A DNA stretch of 64,000 nt from Pezicula radicicola (GCA_003008705.1 PDUO01000070.1:65206-129205); one strand, 5' to 3'. Shown: positions 21,217-32,382, numbered from the stretch's first letter. Notes: generated from the letters alone by a model not told the origin. Numbers and translations: made by a program.

Positions 21217-22939
21217 TTACTTTCCAGCTCTTCCATCGCTACTTTCAGAGTGCCTCGCAGTGACCGTTGTGACCACTCTCTGCCCCGAATTATCCAACCC
21301 ATTATACATCGTTCTCATACCGTGATCATCACTATTCCCAACACTACTCTCATTACCCACAACATCAAACTCTTTACTCTTCCAAATCTCCAACGGAATT
21401 TGTTTCTGTTTTCCACCTGGTCCTGTACCGGGAACTAAATCTTCATTTGAGGATCCAAGGTCGTTATTGCGTTCCCACCATTCATTTCTTCCATTAGTAC
21501 TTGAATTGGTGACACTTCCATTTTTGGATAGAGCTGCTTTTGATTTATCGAGAACAGACCGGGTTTTGGATTGTTTGGAGGGTTTGTGGCTTCCGGACAT
21601 CATGTGGCTGCTTAGCTGGTGGCTGGAGGGGTGAGTAGATGAGGCGTCGATGAAAGACCGGAGACTAAACATGCGACGCATGAGAGCCCAACACATAGGC
21701 ATATTAGCTACCAAAACAGCTGTGCTCGCCTCTCGAATATACCAAAATGTCCACATGGGAGAGAAGGGGTGAGCAAAGCTGTAGTATTTGTTGAGGACGG
21801 CGCAGATGATTACGAAAACGCCCATGGAGAAGAGGCCGCATAGGATTGCTTTTTTGATGGCTGGAAGTTGTGATTTTAGGAGGAGAGGAAGTGGGATGGA
21901 GAGCATTAGGAGGTCGGAGGAGATGTTGAAAACAGCGTTGGTGATGAGATGGTGGAGTGCTGTACTGCATTGAACTATTCCCCGTGATTTGATGTTAGCA
22001 CACCATTTTTCTACTGTATTGTTCTGGTGTTCCCCATATTGTTGCATTATCGTACGTAATTCTCCGAGCTGGTTGTGGGGAGATGTACGGTAACTCAAAC
22101 CAACTGGGTAACTCGAACGAACTGGGTAACTCCAAAGGAATAGGGCTGAGACGAACCATTGGGAGTGGGGACGGCCCAGTAATTTCGAAAAGGCCTGCAC
22201 CATACTCCAAAATACAGACTTTCCATTAGAACCCACGAAAATACGACATATCCAGCCACACATTTAACGACGAGTTGTTGCTTAAGACCGAACGTCATCT
22301 TGTAGTACATGAGCAGTAAGCAGACTTTGCAGCCCCATGTAACAGTGATCATGGATTGCTCGACGACGAGGACCATTTTCGAGCCATAGATTCGATCCTT
22401 GATGCTTTGGGGAGTGAGGGAAGCAATATCCTCGGGCGTCATTAGATTCGTGTCGACATGAGCGACGATATTCATGCAAGAAACCAGAACCGTATAAAAA
22501 CACTGTATTTTGCAAACACTATGGTTAGAAATGTTGATCTCGTTGCTTTGGGGAAAGGCTAGGTGTTTGTCGCATTGGGGTACCGTACGAATTGGTTTAT
22601 AAAAGATCATTTCGATTAGGGCAAGTGAGTTGCCCAAGTCCATCTCTTGTGTCCGAATAGGTAGCCATTCAAAATGATTTCTTATAAATCGATTCGTACG
22701 GTAGTATGTGCTGATGGTTTCGTTCTGGTCCAACTCACAAACACAATCATCATTACAAAGTCATCGGCCTGGAATTTCTTGATAGAGCCAAGTTGCATCC
22801 ATCGTGATATGCTGCCACGGCCATTAGCAGAGCGGTACTAAAGTAGTTGCGGGAGGCGGCGGACTACTGACAATCGAACTATTAGAACTAATGTCGCAAA
22901 GGCGTACCATGTCCAGCTCTCAGCGAGGAGAGAAATCAT
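21217..22939 (-). CDS. Rhodopsin-domain integral membrane protein
   Basis: Exons 22939-22872, 22811-22739, 22502-22157 and 21974-21217; 414 residues. Fungal proteins of this class (SAT4/Pth11-like rhodopsin domain) have seven predicted membrane passes and mostly unknown ligands. Visible passes include WYAFATLVLIVRF, DDFVMMIVFCFYTVLVS, MVLVVEQSMITVTWGCKVCL, VVKCVAGYVVFSWVLMESLY, NAVFNISSDLLMLSIPLPLL and KKAILCGLFSMGVFVIICAV. The typical motifs FRNYWAVPTPN and QCSTALHHLITN flank exon 3/4. Intron 1 is 60 bp with a CTAAT branch site and removes what would otherwise be a stop. Intron 2 is 236 bp and contains a MITE; intron 3 is 182 bp, has a weak GTTCGT donor and contains 18-bp tandem repeats. The tail after about residue 270 is Ser-rich and cytoplasmic in character. 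Confidence 0.88.
22089..22138. repeat. 18-bp tandem repeat inside intron 3
   Basis: GGTAACTCAAACCAACTG, GGTAACTCGAACGAACTG and a partial GGTAACTCCAAAGG follow each other directly. On the gene strand the unit reads GAGTTACC. The unit resembles the GAGTTACTC motif seen in the MITE cores and in the array at 46960-47830. Confidence 0.75.
22581..22703. mobile_element. MITE with near-perfect inverted repeats (copy 3), intronic
   Basis: Left end TACCGTACGAATTGGTTTAT; reverse complement of right end TACCGTACGAATCGATTTAT, then AARRGATCATTT against AAGAAATCATTTT. Length 123 bp, bounded by TA on both sides. It has no coding capacity and the most conserved ends of the three copies, so it is probably the youngest. 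It lies wholly within intron 2 (22503-22738) of the rhodopsin-domain gene; without it the intron would be about 113 bp. Confidence 0.88.
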
Positions 22940-24761
22940 TGCTAATCCAAACCGGTGTCAACTCCACCGACGATGTCTAGCGATGGATGATGATGATGGG
23001 TGCCATGTGGTGGTGTTACAGTACAGCAAATGGCGTAATGATAGTAATAATACAAATTCACAGCAGACACTCGGGGCGAGAGAAAAGAGGAGAATGGTTC
23101 CTTATGTAGAGTGCAGATCGAACGACTAACAGCCTTCTAGTATGAGCTAAGGGCGCGGTCTTGATTTTCCTCCCGCGTTGGATCAGGGACCAAAGAATAC
23201 TGGTTAGGTACGAATATGTAGGTCCTGTAGGCTCCATCCTGTGCCTACACCGTACTGCGGTAATCCCCAATGGGGCTAGATGGCCTACTGCCGTTCGGCC
23301 TTTGACAAGGACAGGCCATGCAACGATGAACAGTAAGACTTGTGGGACGGTTGAGCTATGTGCCACTTACTACTGGCTGTTTCGTCCGTAGGCATGGCAA
23401 GAGGGGCAAATAGAAACACGAGCTGTCGTGAGAGGTGTAGATAAGGGTGGATAACGAAAAACTACCTTGGTACACCTGGCCATCAGAGCGTCGCAAGAAG
23501 CGAGCAAGCAACCTTGGTGGCTGACAGTCGCTTCTTGAATTCCTATGCAGCGACGCCATTTGGAATCTGTAGATAGGAGGACTTGCCACATGTGTGTTGT
23601 TGCTCCGGCTCTCTGTGCTCGTTGTTGTTTGTTCATCATTTATCTGATCGCGTATCATCAAACGATAGGGTCGGAAGTGGATGATGTCCGAAGTATTGGT
23701 GTTAGGTCTGTCGGAAGCCTGCCGGGGTGTCACAGAAGACTCGCACGTCGGAATTCTAGAATTCCAGAATTCCAGATTTCCCAAGATCTGCTTGAGCCTT
23801 GCCTTGTGCAGAGCGCTTGTGATTAGATTAGACTTCCACGTGGTGTTAGATTCCCCATGATTCGGAATAGCACCGAAAGTATAAATTATGAATAATGAAA
23901 TGTAACGACGTGGAGCAAAAGCCTGTCTGTTCGATCTTTGTTAGCTGCTTTGGGTCTATGTTCATGAGAGATAACTGTCAAAAATTCTTTTGATGTTCTT
24001 GGCTTGTACCAAATGCCGGAGTCGACAGGTACGGACGTAACGGCTGACAAGTTTTACAAGATAATAATTACAATAAGTTGGCAGGGAACAGCCTAAATTG
24101 GATGCCGGAGGTCAGAACGCAGTCGCTTCAGGAAGGCGGCCAACGTGTGGTCGAGAAGGTTTGTTGTATCGGTGTATCGGTGTATGAGGTTTCAGGAGAT
24201 GGGCATAAAACCTTTAGCAAGGCAAGAGAAACTTTATCACCGTGTCGTCTGACAAATCTCGAACTGTAAAAGTGATTTGAGATGACGCTGGGTTGAGAAA
24301 TGATGATAGTCATACTTGGACCTTGGTGCAACTAATCTTACTGAGCAGTGAGCTCCAACCAACAAGAAAAGTCCAAATAATGAAATCTCTCAAGCAAAGA
24401 GTTAAGCTCCACAGGACAAAGATACGCATGGGGTACCCCAGGTAGGTATGATAAGAATAGGGGTGGTCTATTGCTAATTGTGAACAAATTGAGAGGAAGT
24501 TGAACGCGCCGAATTGTGAATTGTGAAGTGTGAAGTGTGAAGTGTATATATTCGGCAGATCTCATCGGGTCGGATTAACTCTCGGCATGCCCATTGCTAC
24601 TGTACTCAATCTCAATCTGCAGATTGTGGTCACGCCCCCCTGTGACGAGTTTCGAGAGACGCGACGTGCATCTCGTCAACTTTTTCCCCTCCCAAGTTGC
24701 GCATTTCTCCATTACCACAACACTCCTTTAAGGATATGCGCAAGCATTCGCCAATCTCAAC
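22940..24761. other. Divergent intergenic region
   Basis: About 1.8 kb between the rhodopsin-domain gene and the Acinus-like gene, with both promoters. No credible gene; overlapping short frames on both strands only. A short palindromic tract GAATTCTAGAATTCCAGAAT is at about 23752-23771, and a GTGAAGT triplet repeat at about 24523-24541. Confidence 0.4.
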
Positions 24762-26876
24762 ATGACTGATTGGAACAAGCAAAAGGTCGTGGACCTTCGC
24801 AATGAGCTCAAGAAACGGGGTCTTCCACTCACGGGGCTCAAAGCCGATCTAGTCGACAGGTTAAACGCGGCCGACAAAGACCCAGAATCAGAAAGTGAGG
24901 CTACAGTGCAAGGCGATGTAGGAAAAGACACTGCTCCCAGTACCTCTTCTGAGACCATAGAGAACGCATCCTACTCCTCTCCGCCTGACAACGCTGAGCC
25001 CTTCGATGAGCCCATTCGATCAAATGCGCCAGAAGCTATGCCAGAAGCCACGACAACAAACGAACACGCACCAAGTCTGCCAACCTCACCCACCATAGAA
25101 GCCCCTAAAGAAAGATCATTTACTGAACCCCGTTCGTCATTACCCTCAGTCGAACCAGCAGATGCAGTCGAGGACCGACAAAAGCGCAAGCGGAGATCCG
25201 TTACACCCCCGCCATCTGCAGCCGATATCTCACGAAAGCGAGCGAGACAAGGTGAAGAACCTATTCACTTTCAGGATGATGTTGTCACTACAAGGATGGA
25301 TGAAGCCTGGGTTGAGAAGCATAATGGGGTCAATGCAGCGGGAATTAATGCAGAGGTTAAGGAAGTTGCATCGGCTGGAGGCGAGCAGGCTGATCCTACG
25401 CTGGTAGGTGTTAGTCGAGCTGGAATTGAGGTTGAGCCTGTACAGCATCTCAAAGATGAAGCGCAGGACTCTCCTTCAAAAACGCGGGATTCAAGATACA
25501 AAGATCTTGTCCGACCACAGAATGGCCCTTCCCAGCGCGACGAAGATATAATGGATGGTGATGCTGATCAGGACCGGAATATCACACCCGCCATCCATCC
25601 AGCAACATCTGCACTCTACATTCGCGATCTTATGCGCCCTCTCAACATGAATTCTCTGAAGGAACATCTTGCAAAACTTGCATCAGCCCGTGGCCAAGCT
25701 GTAGATCCAAATGTGATCACAACCTTCTACCTTGATCCTATCCGCACACACTGTTTTGTAGCTTTCACCAGTGTGTCCGCTGCATCAAGAGTTCGTTCTG
25801 CAATTCATGATCGCATTTGGCCCGACGAGTCGAACCGAAAACCCCTTTGGGCAGACTTTATACCAGCTGAAAAAGTTGAGGCATGGAGCGAGGAGGAGAA
25901 GAATTCTGGTGATGGTGGGCGATCTTCAATGAAAAAATGGGAGGTATATTATGATACAGACGACGAGGGAAGAGTTATAGCAACATTGCAGGAAATTTCT
26001 GGTCAACCAATGTCGAAGCCAATGCGAAAAGCCTCTTACCAAGCACCACCAGCCCCACGGGACTCTTACGCCTCCCAACCCGTTGGTGTTCATCCAGACC
26101 GTCTTACCCTTGTACCAGGAGTAAGCCCTGCAGCGCCTCCTGTTCATCCAGAGCGCTTGGCTTTTGTTCGTAGGGGAAGTGCCACAGGTAGCTCCACTGG
26201 GCCGGCAGTCCATCCAGATCGATTAGGTTTTGTACCGACTGAAACCCCTCCTGCACCTGCACACTCACACAGAGGCATGGATGGAGTACCTTTGGGTCCT
26301 CGTTCAACCCAGAATCGGGAACAGAGAGCTGCCCAGAATATCGGAAAGCTGGACGATCTCTTCAGATATACGGAAGCGAAACCGAAGCTCTACTGGCAGC
26401 CTGTCTCGACTTCATTGGCTAATTCACGAATCGACAAAATGGTCTCATCTTACACGAAAGATATCAGTCGCCACGTTGGTGGAGAAATCAATCGATACAC
26501 TTTTGAGGATGGAGATGTATTTGTTGATCGTGGCCCAGAGATCTTTTCGGGTATCAGACCACCAAGAAGAGAGGGTAGAGGTCCACCACCCTTCAGAGGA
26601 GGCGGGGATAGAGGTCGTGGTGGGTTCGGTGGAGGTGGAGGTGGCGGATCTCGAGGCCCACCTCGAGGTGGATATGAAGGTGAAGGCCGACTTGGGGGTG
26701 AATACGGAGGTAGAGGTAGATATGAAGGTCGACTCGCAGGTGGCCATGAAAGTAGAGGTGGGTACGAAGGTAGGGGAGGATATGAAGGTAGAAGAGGAAA
26801 CGAGGGCAGAGGACCATACGACAGCTACAGAGGCGGTATGAGAGATTCACGAGACTCACGAGACAGGCGTTACTGA
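24762..26876 (+). CDS. Acinus-like SAP-domain RNA-processing protein
   Basis: Intronless, 704 residues. Residues about 4-37 are a SAP DNA/RNA-binding helix pair (KVVDLRNELKKRGLPLTGLK). A long acidic, disordered part follows. Residues about 278-375 form an RRM-like fold starting HPATSALYIRDLMRPLN with RTHCFVAFTSVSAASR, as in Acinus. Residues about 529-548 read KLDDLFRYTEAKPKLYWQPV, which matches the RSB motif by which Acinus binds RNPS1 and SAP18 in the ASAP complex attached to exon junction complexes. The last 100 residues are RGG and GGYEGR repeats. The order SAP, RRM-like, RSB is that of animal and plant Acinus, so a nuclear role in splicing or mRNP assembly is a strong inference. Confidence 0.9.
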   Translation: MTDWNKQKVVDLRNELKKRGLPLTGLKADLVDRLNAADKDPESESEATVQGDVGKDTAPSTSSETIENASYSSPPDNAEPFDEPIRSNAPEAMPEATTTNEHAPSLPTSPTIEAPKERSFTEPRSSLPSVEPADAVEDRQKRKRRSVTPPPSAADISRKRARQGEEPIHFQDDVVTTRMDEAWVEKHNGVNAAGINAEVKEVASAGGEQADPTLVGVSRAGIEVEPVQHLKDEAQDSPSKTRDSRYKDLVRPQNGPSQRDEDIMDGDADQDRNITPAIHPATSALYIRDLMRPLNMNSLKEHLAKLASARGQAVDPNVITTFYLDPIRTHCFVAFTSVSAASRVRSAIHDRIWPDESNRKPLWADFIPAEKVEAWSEEEKNSGDGGRSSMKKWEVYYDTDDEGRVIATLQEISGQPMSKPMRKASYQAPPAPRDSYASQPVGVHPDRLTLVPGVSPAAPPVHPERLAFVRRGSATGSSTGPAVHPDRLGFVPTETPPAPAHSHRGMDGVPLGPRSTQNREQRAAQNIGKLDDLFRYTEAKPKLYWQPVSTSLANSRIDKMVSSYTKDISRHVGGEINRYTFEDGDVFVDRGPEIFSGIRPPRREGRGPPPFRGGGDRGRGGFGGGGGGGSRGPPRGGYEGEGRLGGEYGGRGRYEGRLAGGHESRGGYEGRGGYEGRRGNEGRGPYDSYRGGMRDSRDSRDRRY

Positions 26877-27589
26877 AAATGGTTGGTTCTGGGATCTGGG
26901 ACTTGATACCACTTGCATTACTAGAGGAGTTATAGGGATGATGATAAGCACTTACTGATACTGATCGCATATTGCGTACATCGGATCTGGAATGGGAAAT
27001 GGGGAGATTTCGTTCGATTAGTATGTACGATACGTACCTACATTTGGTGCATGGAAGTAGAGAGGATATGCTCCCAGGCTGTTAGTGTTTGTACAAGGGT
27101 AAAAAGATACTTTTCAGTGAGATAGCAAAATGAACGAAAACATAATTTAAATTTACAATCTGATCCATTTCCAATACGGAGTATGTCACACATAATCTGT
27201 CAAGGCCTGTAGGAGAGTGATACACTCCCTGATGGTTCTAGATGATGCGGGCGGCTCCCTGATACTCTCTAGGCTATGTAAGAGGAAGAAGATTAGGAAA
27301 TAAATTAATTAACAAATTAGACATTTGTCTAAAGCGCCTCCTTTTTCCTAGGAAAAGCATAGCCTAGAAAACCAGGTGATGTTTGTAGTAAATGAATGCC
27401 TCACTAATCAAATAAATGCTCGCAGGTGGTCTTTCCTGCATGCCGTAGAAGAATCTCTTTGCTTACACAGCCCCCATATCTATCCCATATTGCGTACATG
27501 TCAAAATTATGTACCCGAACTAGGTACTACCGCTAATAAACATCTTTCTATTATCTTTGCCCTTTTCTGTACCATACATCGATTAAGAC
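26877..27589. other. Intergenic, nothing recognised
   Basis: Between two plus-strand genes; AT-rich, no gene or repeat recognised. It must hold the promoter of the DUF2461 gene. Confidence 0.4.
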
Positions 27590-29015
27590 ATGGCTGGAAA
27601 GAAGCGCAAAGCTGTTACGGAAGACTCCGATCTTCCCGCCACACGACGGCAATCCGGACGAGTTCGGAAGACGGGGTTGAAATACAACGACACACCAGAT
27701 GCTACAGATGTAGATAGCGGAAGTGATTTCAATGACGACCATGATGACGTTGAGGAAGAGCCCAAGAGTAAGAAGAGCAAAGCAAGCAAGAATACCGAAC
27801 CAATCAATACCAAAGCAAGAAGATTAGACGATGACAAACAAGATTCAGAAACCGATGAAGAAGAACTAAAACGAGAAGGGTGGACCAAAAACAATGGGAA
27901 ATGGGAAATGGTTGTTGAGTTACCAGGAGAGAAGGGCCCCGGTGATACTCCATATGAAGATCACAGGGTACACCCGAACACGATGGAATTCCTAGGGGAA
28001 TTAAAGGAGAATAATCGGAGGGATTGGCTTAAGTTGAATGATGCTCCTTTCAGGTATTTAAAATCTGCATCAGCAACAAAACATATTCTTATTCTTTACA
28101 TCTGAAAATTGAACTGACACTTCATCTTATGACAGACAAGCAGAAAAGGACTTTCAAACGTTCGTTAAGACGTTGTCGGAGAGGATATATGAGATAGATT
28201 CTACGATTCCAGAATTACCTCTCAAAGATATCATCTTTCGAATCTACAGAGATCTACGGTTCACGAATGACCCGACACCGTATAAACCACACTTCTCTGC
28301 TGTATGGTCTCGTGGTGGGAGAAAGGGTCCATATGCTGTTTATTATATGCAGATACAGCCTGGTGGCGAAAGTTTCATTGGTCAGTAGTAAACCTCATTT
28401 ATAATAGCTAATAAATCTTTCATTCCCAAAGTATCAAGTTATTAATGTTATGTGTTTTTAGGTGGCGGATACTACGCAGCTGATAATACAACTCTTGCTT
28501 GTATCAGAGAAGATATCGATCAGCAACCTCATCAATTCAAATCGGTATTAATGAATAAGAAAATTCGCAAGGCCTTCTTTCCTGGTGTTAAGGATAAGGA
28601 TGAGAAGAAAATTATCGAGGCGTTCTGTGAGATGAGTAGTGTGAATGCTTTGAAAACGAAGCCGAAAGTGAGTTGTTTTTGCCCCTGCAAAATTGAAGAG
28701 AAGATTCCGAGATTGTGACTTTCGAATCAACATATGTTTCTAACAGAAGGGTTTCATTATAGGATTATGCAAAAGATCACCAGGATATTGAGTTACTCAA
28801 GCTTCGAAGTTTTCTTCTACATAAGAAAATTTCTGATGATGAGATTACTGGTTCGAAGGTACTTGATGTTGTGGCTGGGCTATTTGAAGCTATTGAGCCT
28901 TTTGTAAGTCTTTTTTTTCTATCCTCTTATACATGATCTTGAAAGTGCTTTAAATTAATTGGGGGGTTTCTTTTAGGTTACTTATTTGAATGATGTTGTG
29001 TTGCCCGATGTGTAG
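27590..29015 (+). CDS. DUF2461 family protein
   Basis: Exons 27590-28053, 28136-28380, 28462-28667, 28763-28903 and 28977-29015; 364 residues with all phases matching. The N-terminal about 100 residues are charged and basic (MAGKKRKAVTED, RRQSGRVRKTG), nuclear-protein like. The DUF2461 domain starts near residue 127 with TMEFLGELKENNRRDWLKLN and includes FRIYRDLRFTNDPTPYKPHF, GPYAVYYMQIQPGGESFIGG and GGYYAADNTTLACIREDIDQ. The final exon encodes only VTYLNDVVLPDV. The family is widespread in bacteria and fungi and its biochemical role is not known to me. Confidence 0.93.
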
Positions 29016-29439
29016 ACACTAGGTTGTTTAATGAGTTGATAAGGCAAAGGATTCCTTTGAAAAAGGCTGCCTGCTGTAGGTTTTGTAAAATAATAGTTTA
29101 GGTGATTTTTATAGCTGTATTGAATATGTACTTGAACTGAATACCTAGCTTGTAGTGCTTTAAATTAAAGACTTTAATTAAGTTAGTAACTTTAATTAAA
29201 TGAGTTGCTTAAAAGAGTGGGTTTCTTAAGTAAAGGACCCTATGCTTCTATAGTTGTTATATTCGACTCGCTATATAGGCTGTTGGATATAGTGAGTATA
29301 TAGGAATAGTTATATAACCACTACTATTACATCCTCATTACTCATATACACCATTAGATCGCCAAATACAATCTCTGCTATCACTAACTGATATACTCAC
29401 TATGCAAGCCACAAATCACATTAAGACACCATAGCAACC
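29016..29439. other. AT-rich intergenic DNA
   Basis: Contains a short inverted tract around TTTAATTAAGTTAGTAACTT (29180-29199) of the same flavour as the MITE cores, but no clear terminal repeats. No gene. Confidence 0.35.
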
Positions 29440-30000
29440 ATGAATTAGGAGAGCCCATGCGCACCAAAATCAGCCCAAGTCCAAACAACCTCAATAACCT
29501 CATAGACCTCATCAAGTAATAATCCATATCAAACCCACCTAAACATCTACACATACCTATAACAAAATCCCCTTATAACCAACCCTCAACAACTTTCCAC
29601 GTCTCCCGTGCATCACTCAAGTAACCCCAAGTCTACACATACTCCAAAGTAATCTTAGTAGCACCAACCAGATCAGAAATAACATCAGCACCATAAGAGG
29701 CCAAATAGGATTCTCGGGATCCTTAGACTGCTAATTAGATCAAACCTTATCAATCATACCATGATGTAACCAAAAACATAGAATCATTAAAACTAGCTGA
29801 AGAAATCGGCACCGTTACCATCCAGGATATAATGACCACCTCCATAAACACCAGCATGAAATATCAACACTTGATATATTTACCTTGGGAATTCCGTGAT
29901 TGTTTTTGGTCTGCTGCATAAGGTAGGAGATAGAAGAAGCATTATTGAAATATTTCGTTTATAGGGGCTGAGATATCGTGGGTTAGGCAAGGCAACGTGG
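29440..30000 (-). pseudogene. Tyrosinase-family relic
   Basis: On the minus strand, FHAGVYGGGHYILDGN (about 29818-29866) resembles the copper-B entry of fungal tyrosinases (H.GGHY.IGG). A little downstream HHGMIDKV (29743-29766) is the second copper-B His pair, immediately followed by TGA (29740-29742) where the family has Trp, and by SN-TAG-QSKD (TAG at 29731-29733) where the family has Trp before Gln. Both Trp-to-stop changes are G-to-A. The stretch between the two motifs needs a frame change. N-terminal copper-A sequence is not seen. Tyrosinases oxidise phenols in melanin-type chemistry; this copy is dead. Confidence 0.7.
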
Positions 30001-30693
30001 GGGTTTGTGATTGTCTGGTTTGATGGAACTGTATTGTACCGCTGAAAACGGTCGCGAATGAGAAGGGTCCTAGTCGGATTGGATGGTTTGGTTTATGAAG
30101 GGTTCTGATTTTTATATATCTACCGCCTTTACTGTAGGGAAGAATTGCTCCTCCTCTTCCTACGACGATTGGTCCTAGGCTTGGATCCTAGATACTGTTA
30201 TTGCTTATACTTTGTATTCCTGCCGTTATAGGAAATGTACACAATAACCATCGCTGCAATCAACATTTTAATTACTTTACTATACTATTTCGTCTACACT
30301 TTTCTCGACTCCCCTGCAAGTAGAACTGTGGTAGTACCTACAAAACTCCTTTTTTTACTTATGCAATTTAGGTCAAAGGATTGAGATGTGTAGTAGGTTC
30401 TCATATCCGCGGTAATCCTAAAGGTAAGTGTCGTATCTTAAATATATTCTGTTTAATGCAGTCAGTTCTATGTGACTATATCTAAAAAATATATCTATCT
30501 AAAGCTCACATCGAGGAATAATAACTTACTTAGTTTGAGTAACTCACTTTGATTCCGGTATTTGATTAGAGTTACTAATTTGTCACTTTGACTTATAAAT
30601 GCTAAAGGAGTAACTGAACTCACAGGGTTTTTATTTCCAACTACAACCCACAACAGTAGCAAATCCTTCTTGCCTCCTATCCGCCTCCTACTC
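30001..30693. other. Intergenic, decayed sequence
   Basis: No gene. The part at 30495-30640 contains GAGTAACTCACTTTGATTCC and GAGTTACTAATTTG, again the dispersed motif, but without recognisable element ends. Confidence 0.35.
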
Positions 30694-31900
30694 CTAGATA
30701 TCAACCTCAAGCCGATCAACCTGATCAAAATCATACGAATTCCCAAAACCCCTCGCTAAATACCTATCAAGAACCTGCTTCTCAGACATAAACTCAGCCT
30801 GTATCTGCAAATCATCCTTATATCCCTCTATCAAAGGTCTCAAATCCTCTGATATCTCAACCTTCATCTGATTCCTATTATCCAAGCCAATTAACCTCAC
30901 TAGCTCAAAAATCCCAAAACAAAAAACAAAACTAAAATTGTTTTTAAAAGAAACTTGAAATAGAGAGACTTACCGAAACCAAGGAGCAAAATGAATCATA
31001 GCAAGCATAGCCCTAACATCCTTACTAAAATTAGGCATCCCAGCATGCCACAACCTCAAATCCCTAACAACAACACTCCCTTTCTTAACAACCGGTTGAA
31101 CAGGACCCCTCTCCCCTTCTCTCTCCAAAAGCAACTCCTTTCTAATCCGTCCACTAGCTCTTTCACCATGTTTCCCCTCCTGACTATCCTCGGAAGAAAT
31201 AGCATGAGTACCTAACCAGATTTCCGTACTCCCATTTTCGGGCGTCATGGTTACAAGTGGTATATTGATTACTAAGGCGAAGGGACAATGAGGATGTGCG
31301 AAATCGGCATCTGAGTGGACGGGTTGTGATTGTGGGGGTGTTGTTGGTGTGGGTGGTAAGGCGCTGTTTGCTGAGAGGAATGAGAGACGGGGTTTTGGAC
31401 CGAGGAGGGAGGAGGTTAGTTGTGTTGCTAGGGGATTGAGGAAGATTTCAGGGTCGAAGTATTTTTGAGTTGCTGGAGGATCTTGTTGGATATTGCTGGT
31501 AAGTAGAATTGATTAGTTTTAACTGCTGTTATATATCCTTCGATCAAGTGAGAAGTATGAAAATGGGAATATGATTAAGGAAAGGGAGTAAATACCCTTT
31601 ATTATAATTATAAGGACTTTCATCCCCTGCGCTCTGAAGGAAAAGTGCATCTTCAATCATCTTCTTGTTTAGAAAATCTAGCTTATCGTGATCGATTACA
31701 TCTTCGAGGACAACTAGTCCATCACGATGTAGAGCTCGGGTAGCGAGTTCCAGATTTTTCCAGGAAAGTGATTTGGTTGTTACTTCTAATGGTGATACTT
31801 TGACTGTGATAGGGGAGGAGGAGAGATTTCTTAGTGTGACTTTTGTTGCTGTAAAGGTTGTGCGGTATCGTAGGGTATGTTTGATAGTTGTGGAAAACAT
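30694..31900 (-). CDS. PhyH-type Fe(II)/2-oxoglutarate dioxygenase
   Basis: Exons 31900-31596, 31495-30974 and 30895-30694; 342 residues. The fold uses Fe(II) and 2-oxoglutarate to hydroxylate small substrates; fungal members often act in lipid or secondary metabolism. RALHRDGLVVLEDVIDHDKL is the usual N-terminal block, GNIQQDPPATQKYFDPEIF follows the first intron, and the metal ligands are visible: HSDADF (HxD, about residue 178-180) and LRLWHAGMPNF (second His), followed by Arg in KDVRAMLAMIHF, which usually binds 2-oxoglutarate. The N-terminus (MFSTTIKHTLRYRTTFTATK) is basic and hydroxylated, compatible with mitochondrial import. Intron 2 uses a GTGAG acceptor. Substrate unknown. Confidence 0.9.
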
Positions 31901-32382
31901 ATTCGAAGTCGTGTAGATATAAATGAGTAATGATGAATGGAGATTGGAGAATGGAAGACGAAATGAAAAGAAATTGGAATTGTTGGAAACAGAGAGCCCT
32001 ATATAGAAATTCTTAGAAGTAGCTTGTGGTACTTACTGCATATTCGGAAGCATGAAACTTTTGATGACCACTGAGGGGTCTTGGAATTGAATGTAAGGAG
32101 TTCGGTAAAGCTAACCGTATATAGTCATTATGTGCGTAGACATACCTAAGACAGTTTTGTAGGACATAATCGAGATCATGTGCAGTGATTGCTATGAGGG
32201 GTCGTGCAGGCTTGACTCGCTCAAGCTAGCCTATTATCGTTACCTTCAGCGAGAACCAGGGGACCCAACTTCTGCTTATACGAATACCTTACAACTCCCT
32301 ACACGAAACTGGCTCTCTCTGGGTTCCAGTTTCGCTATTTTGGTACCGTCAAATAGGAAATTGTGCGTCAAACAAAAACACA
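31901..32382. other. Divergent intergenic region
   Basis: Between the PhyH gene and the second Zn2Cys6 gene; both promoters should lie here. No gene recognised. Confidence 0.35.

Noticed and set aside
22812..22871. Apparent stop codon and frame change in the first exon of the rhodopsin-domain gene, suggesting a pseudogene
   Set aside because: A 60-bp intron (GTCAGT donor, CTAAT branch, GGCAG acceptor) removes it and joins VRF to ISRWMQLGSIKKF in frame.
30495..30640. Possible fourth MITE near the 3' end of the PhyH gene
   Set aside because: Only the core GAGTTACT motif is present; no TACCGTA-like terminal inverted repeats could be found.
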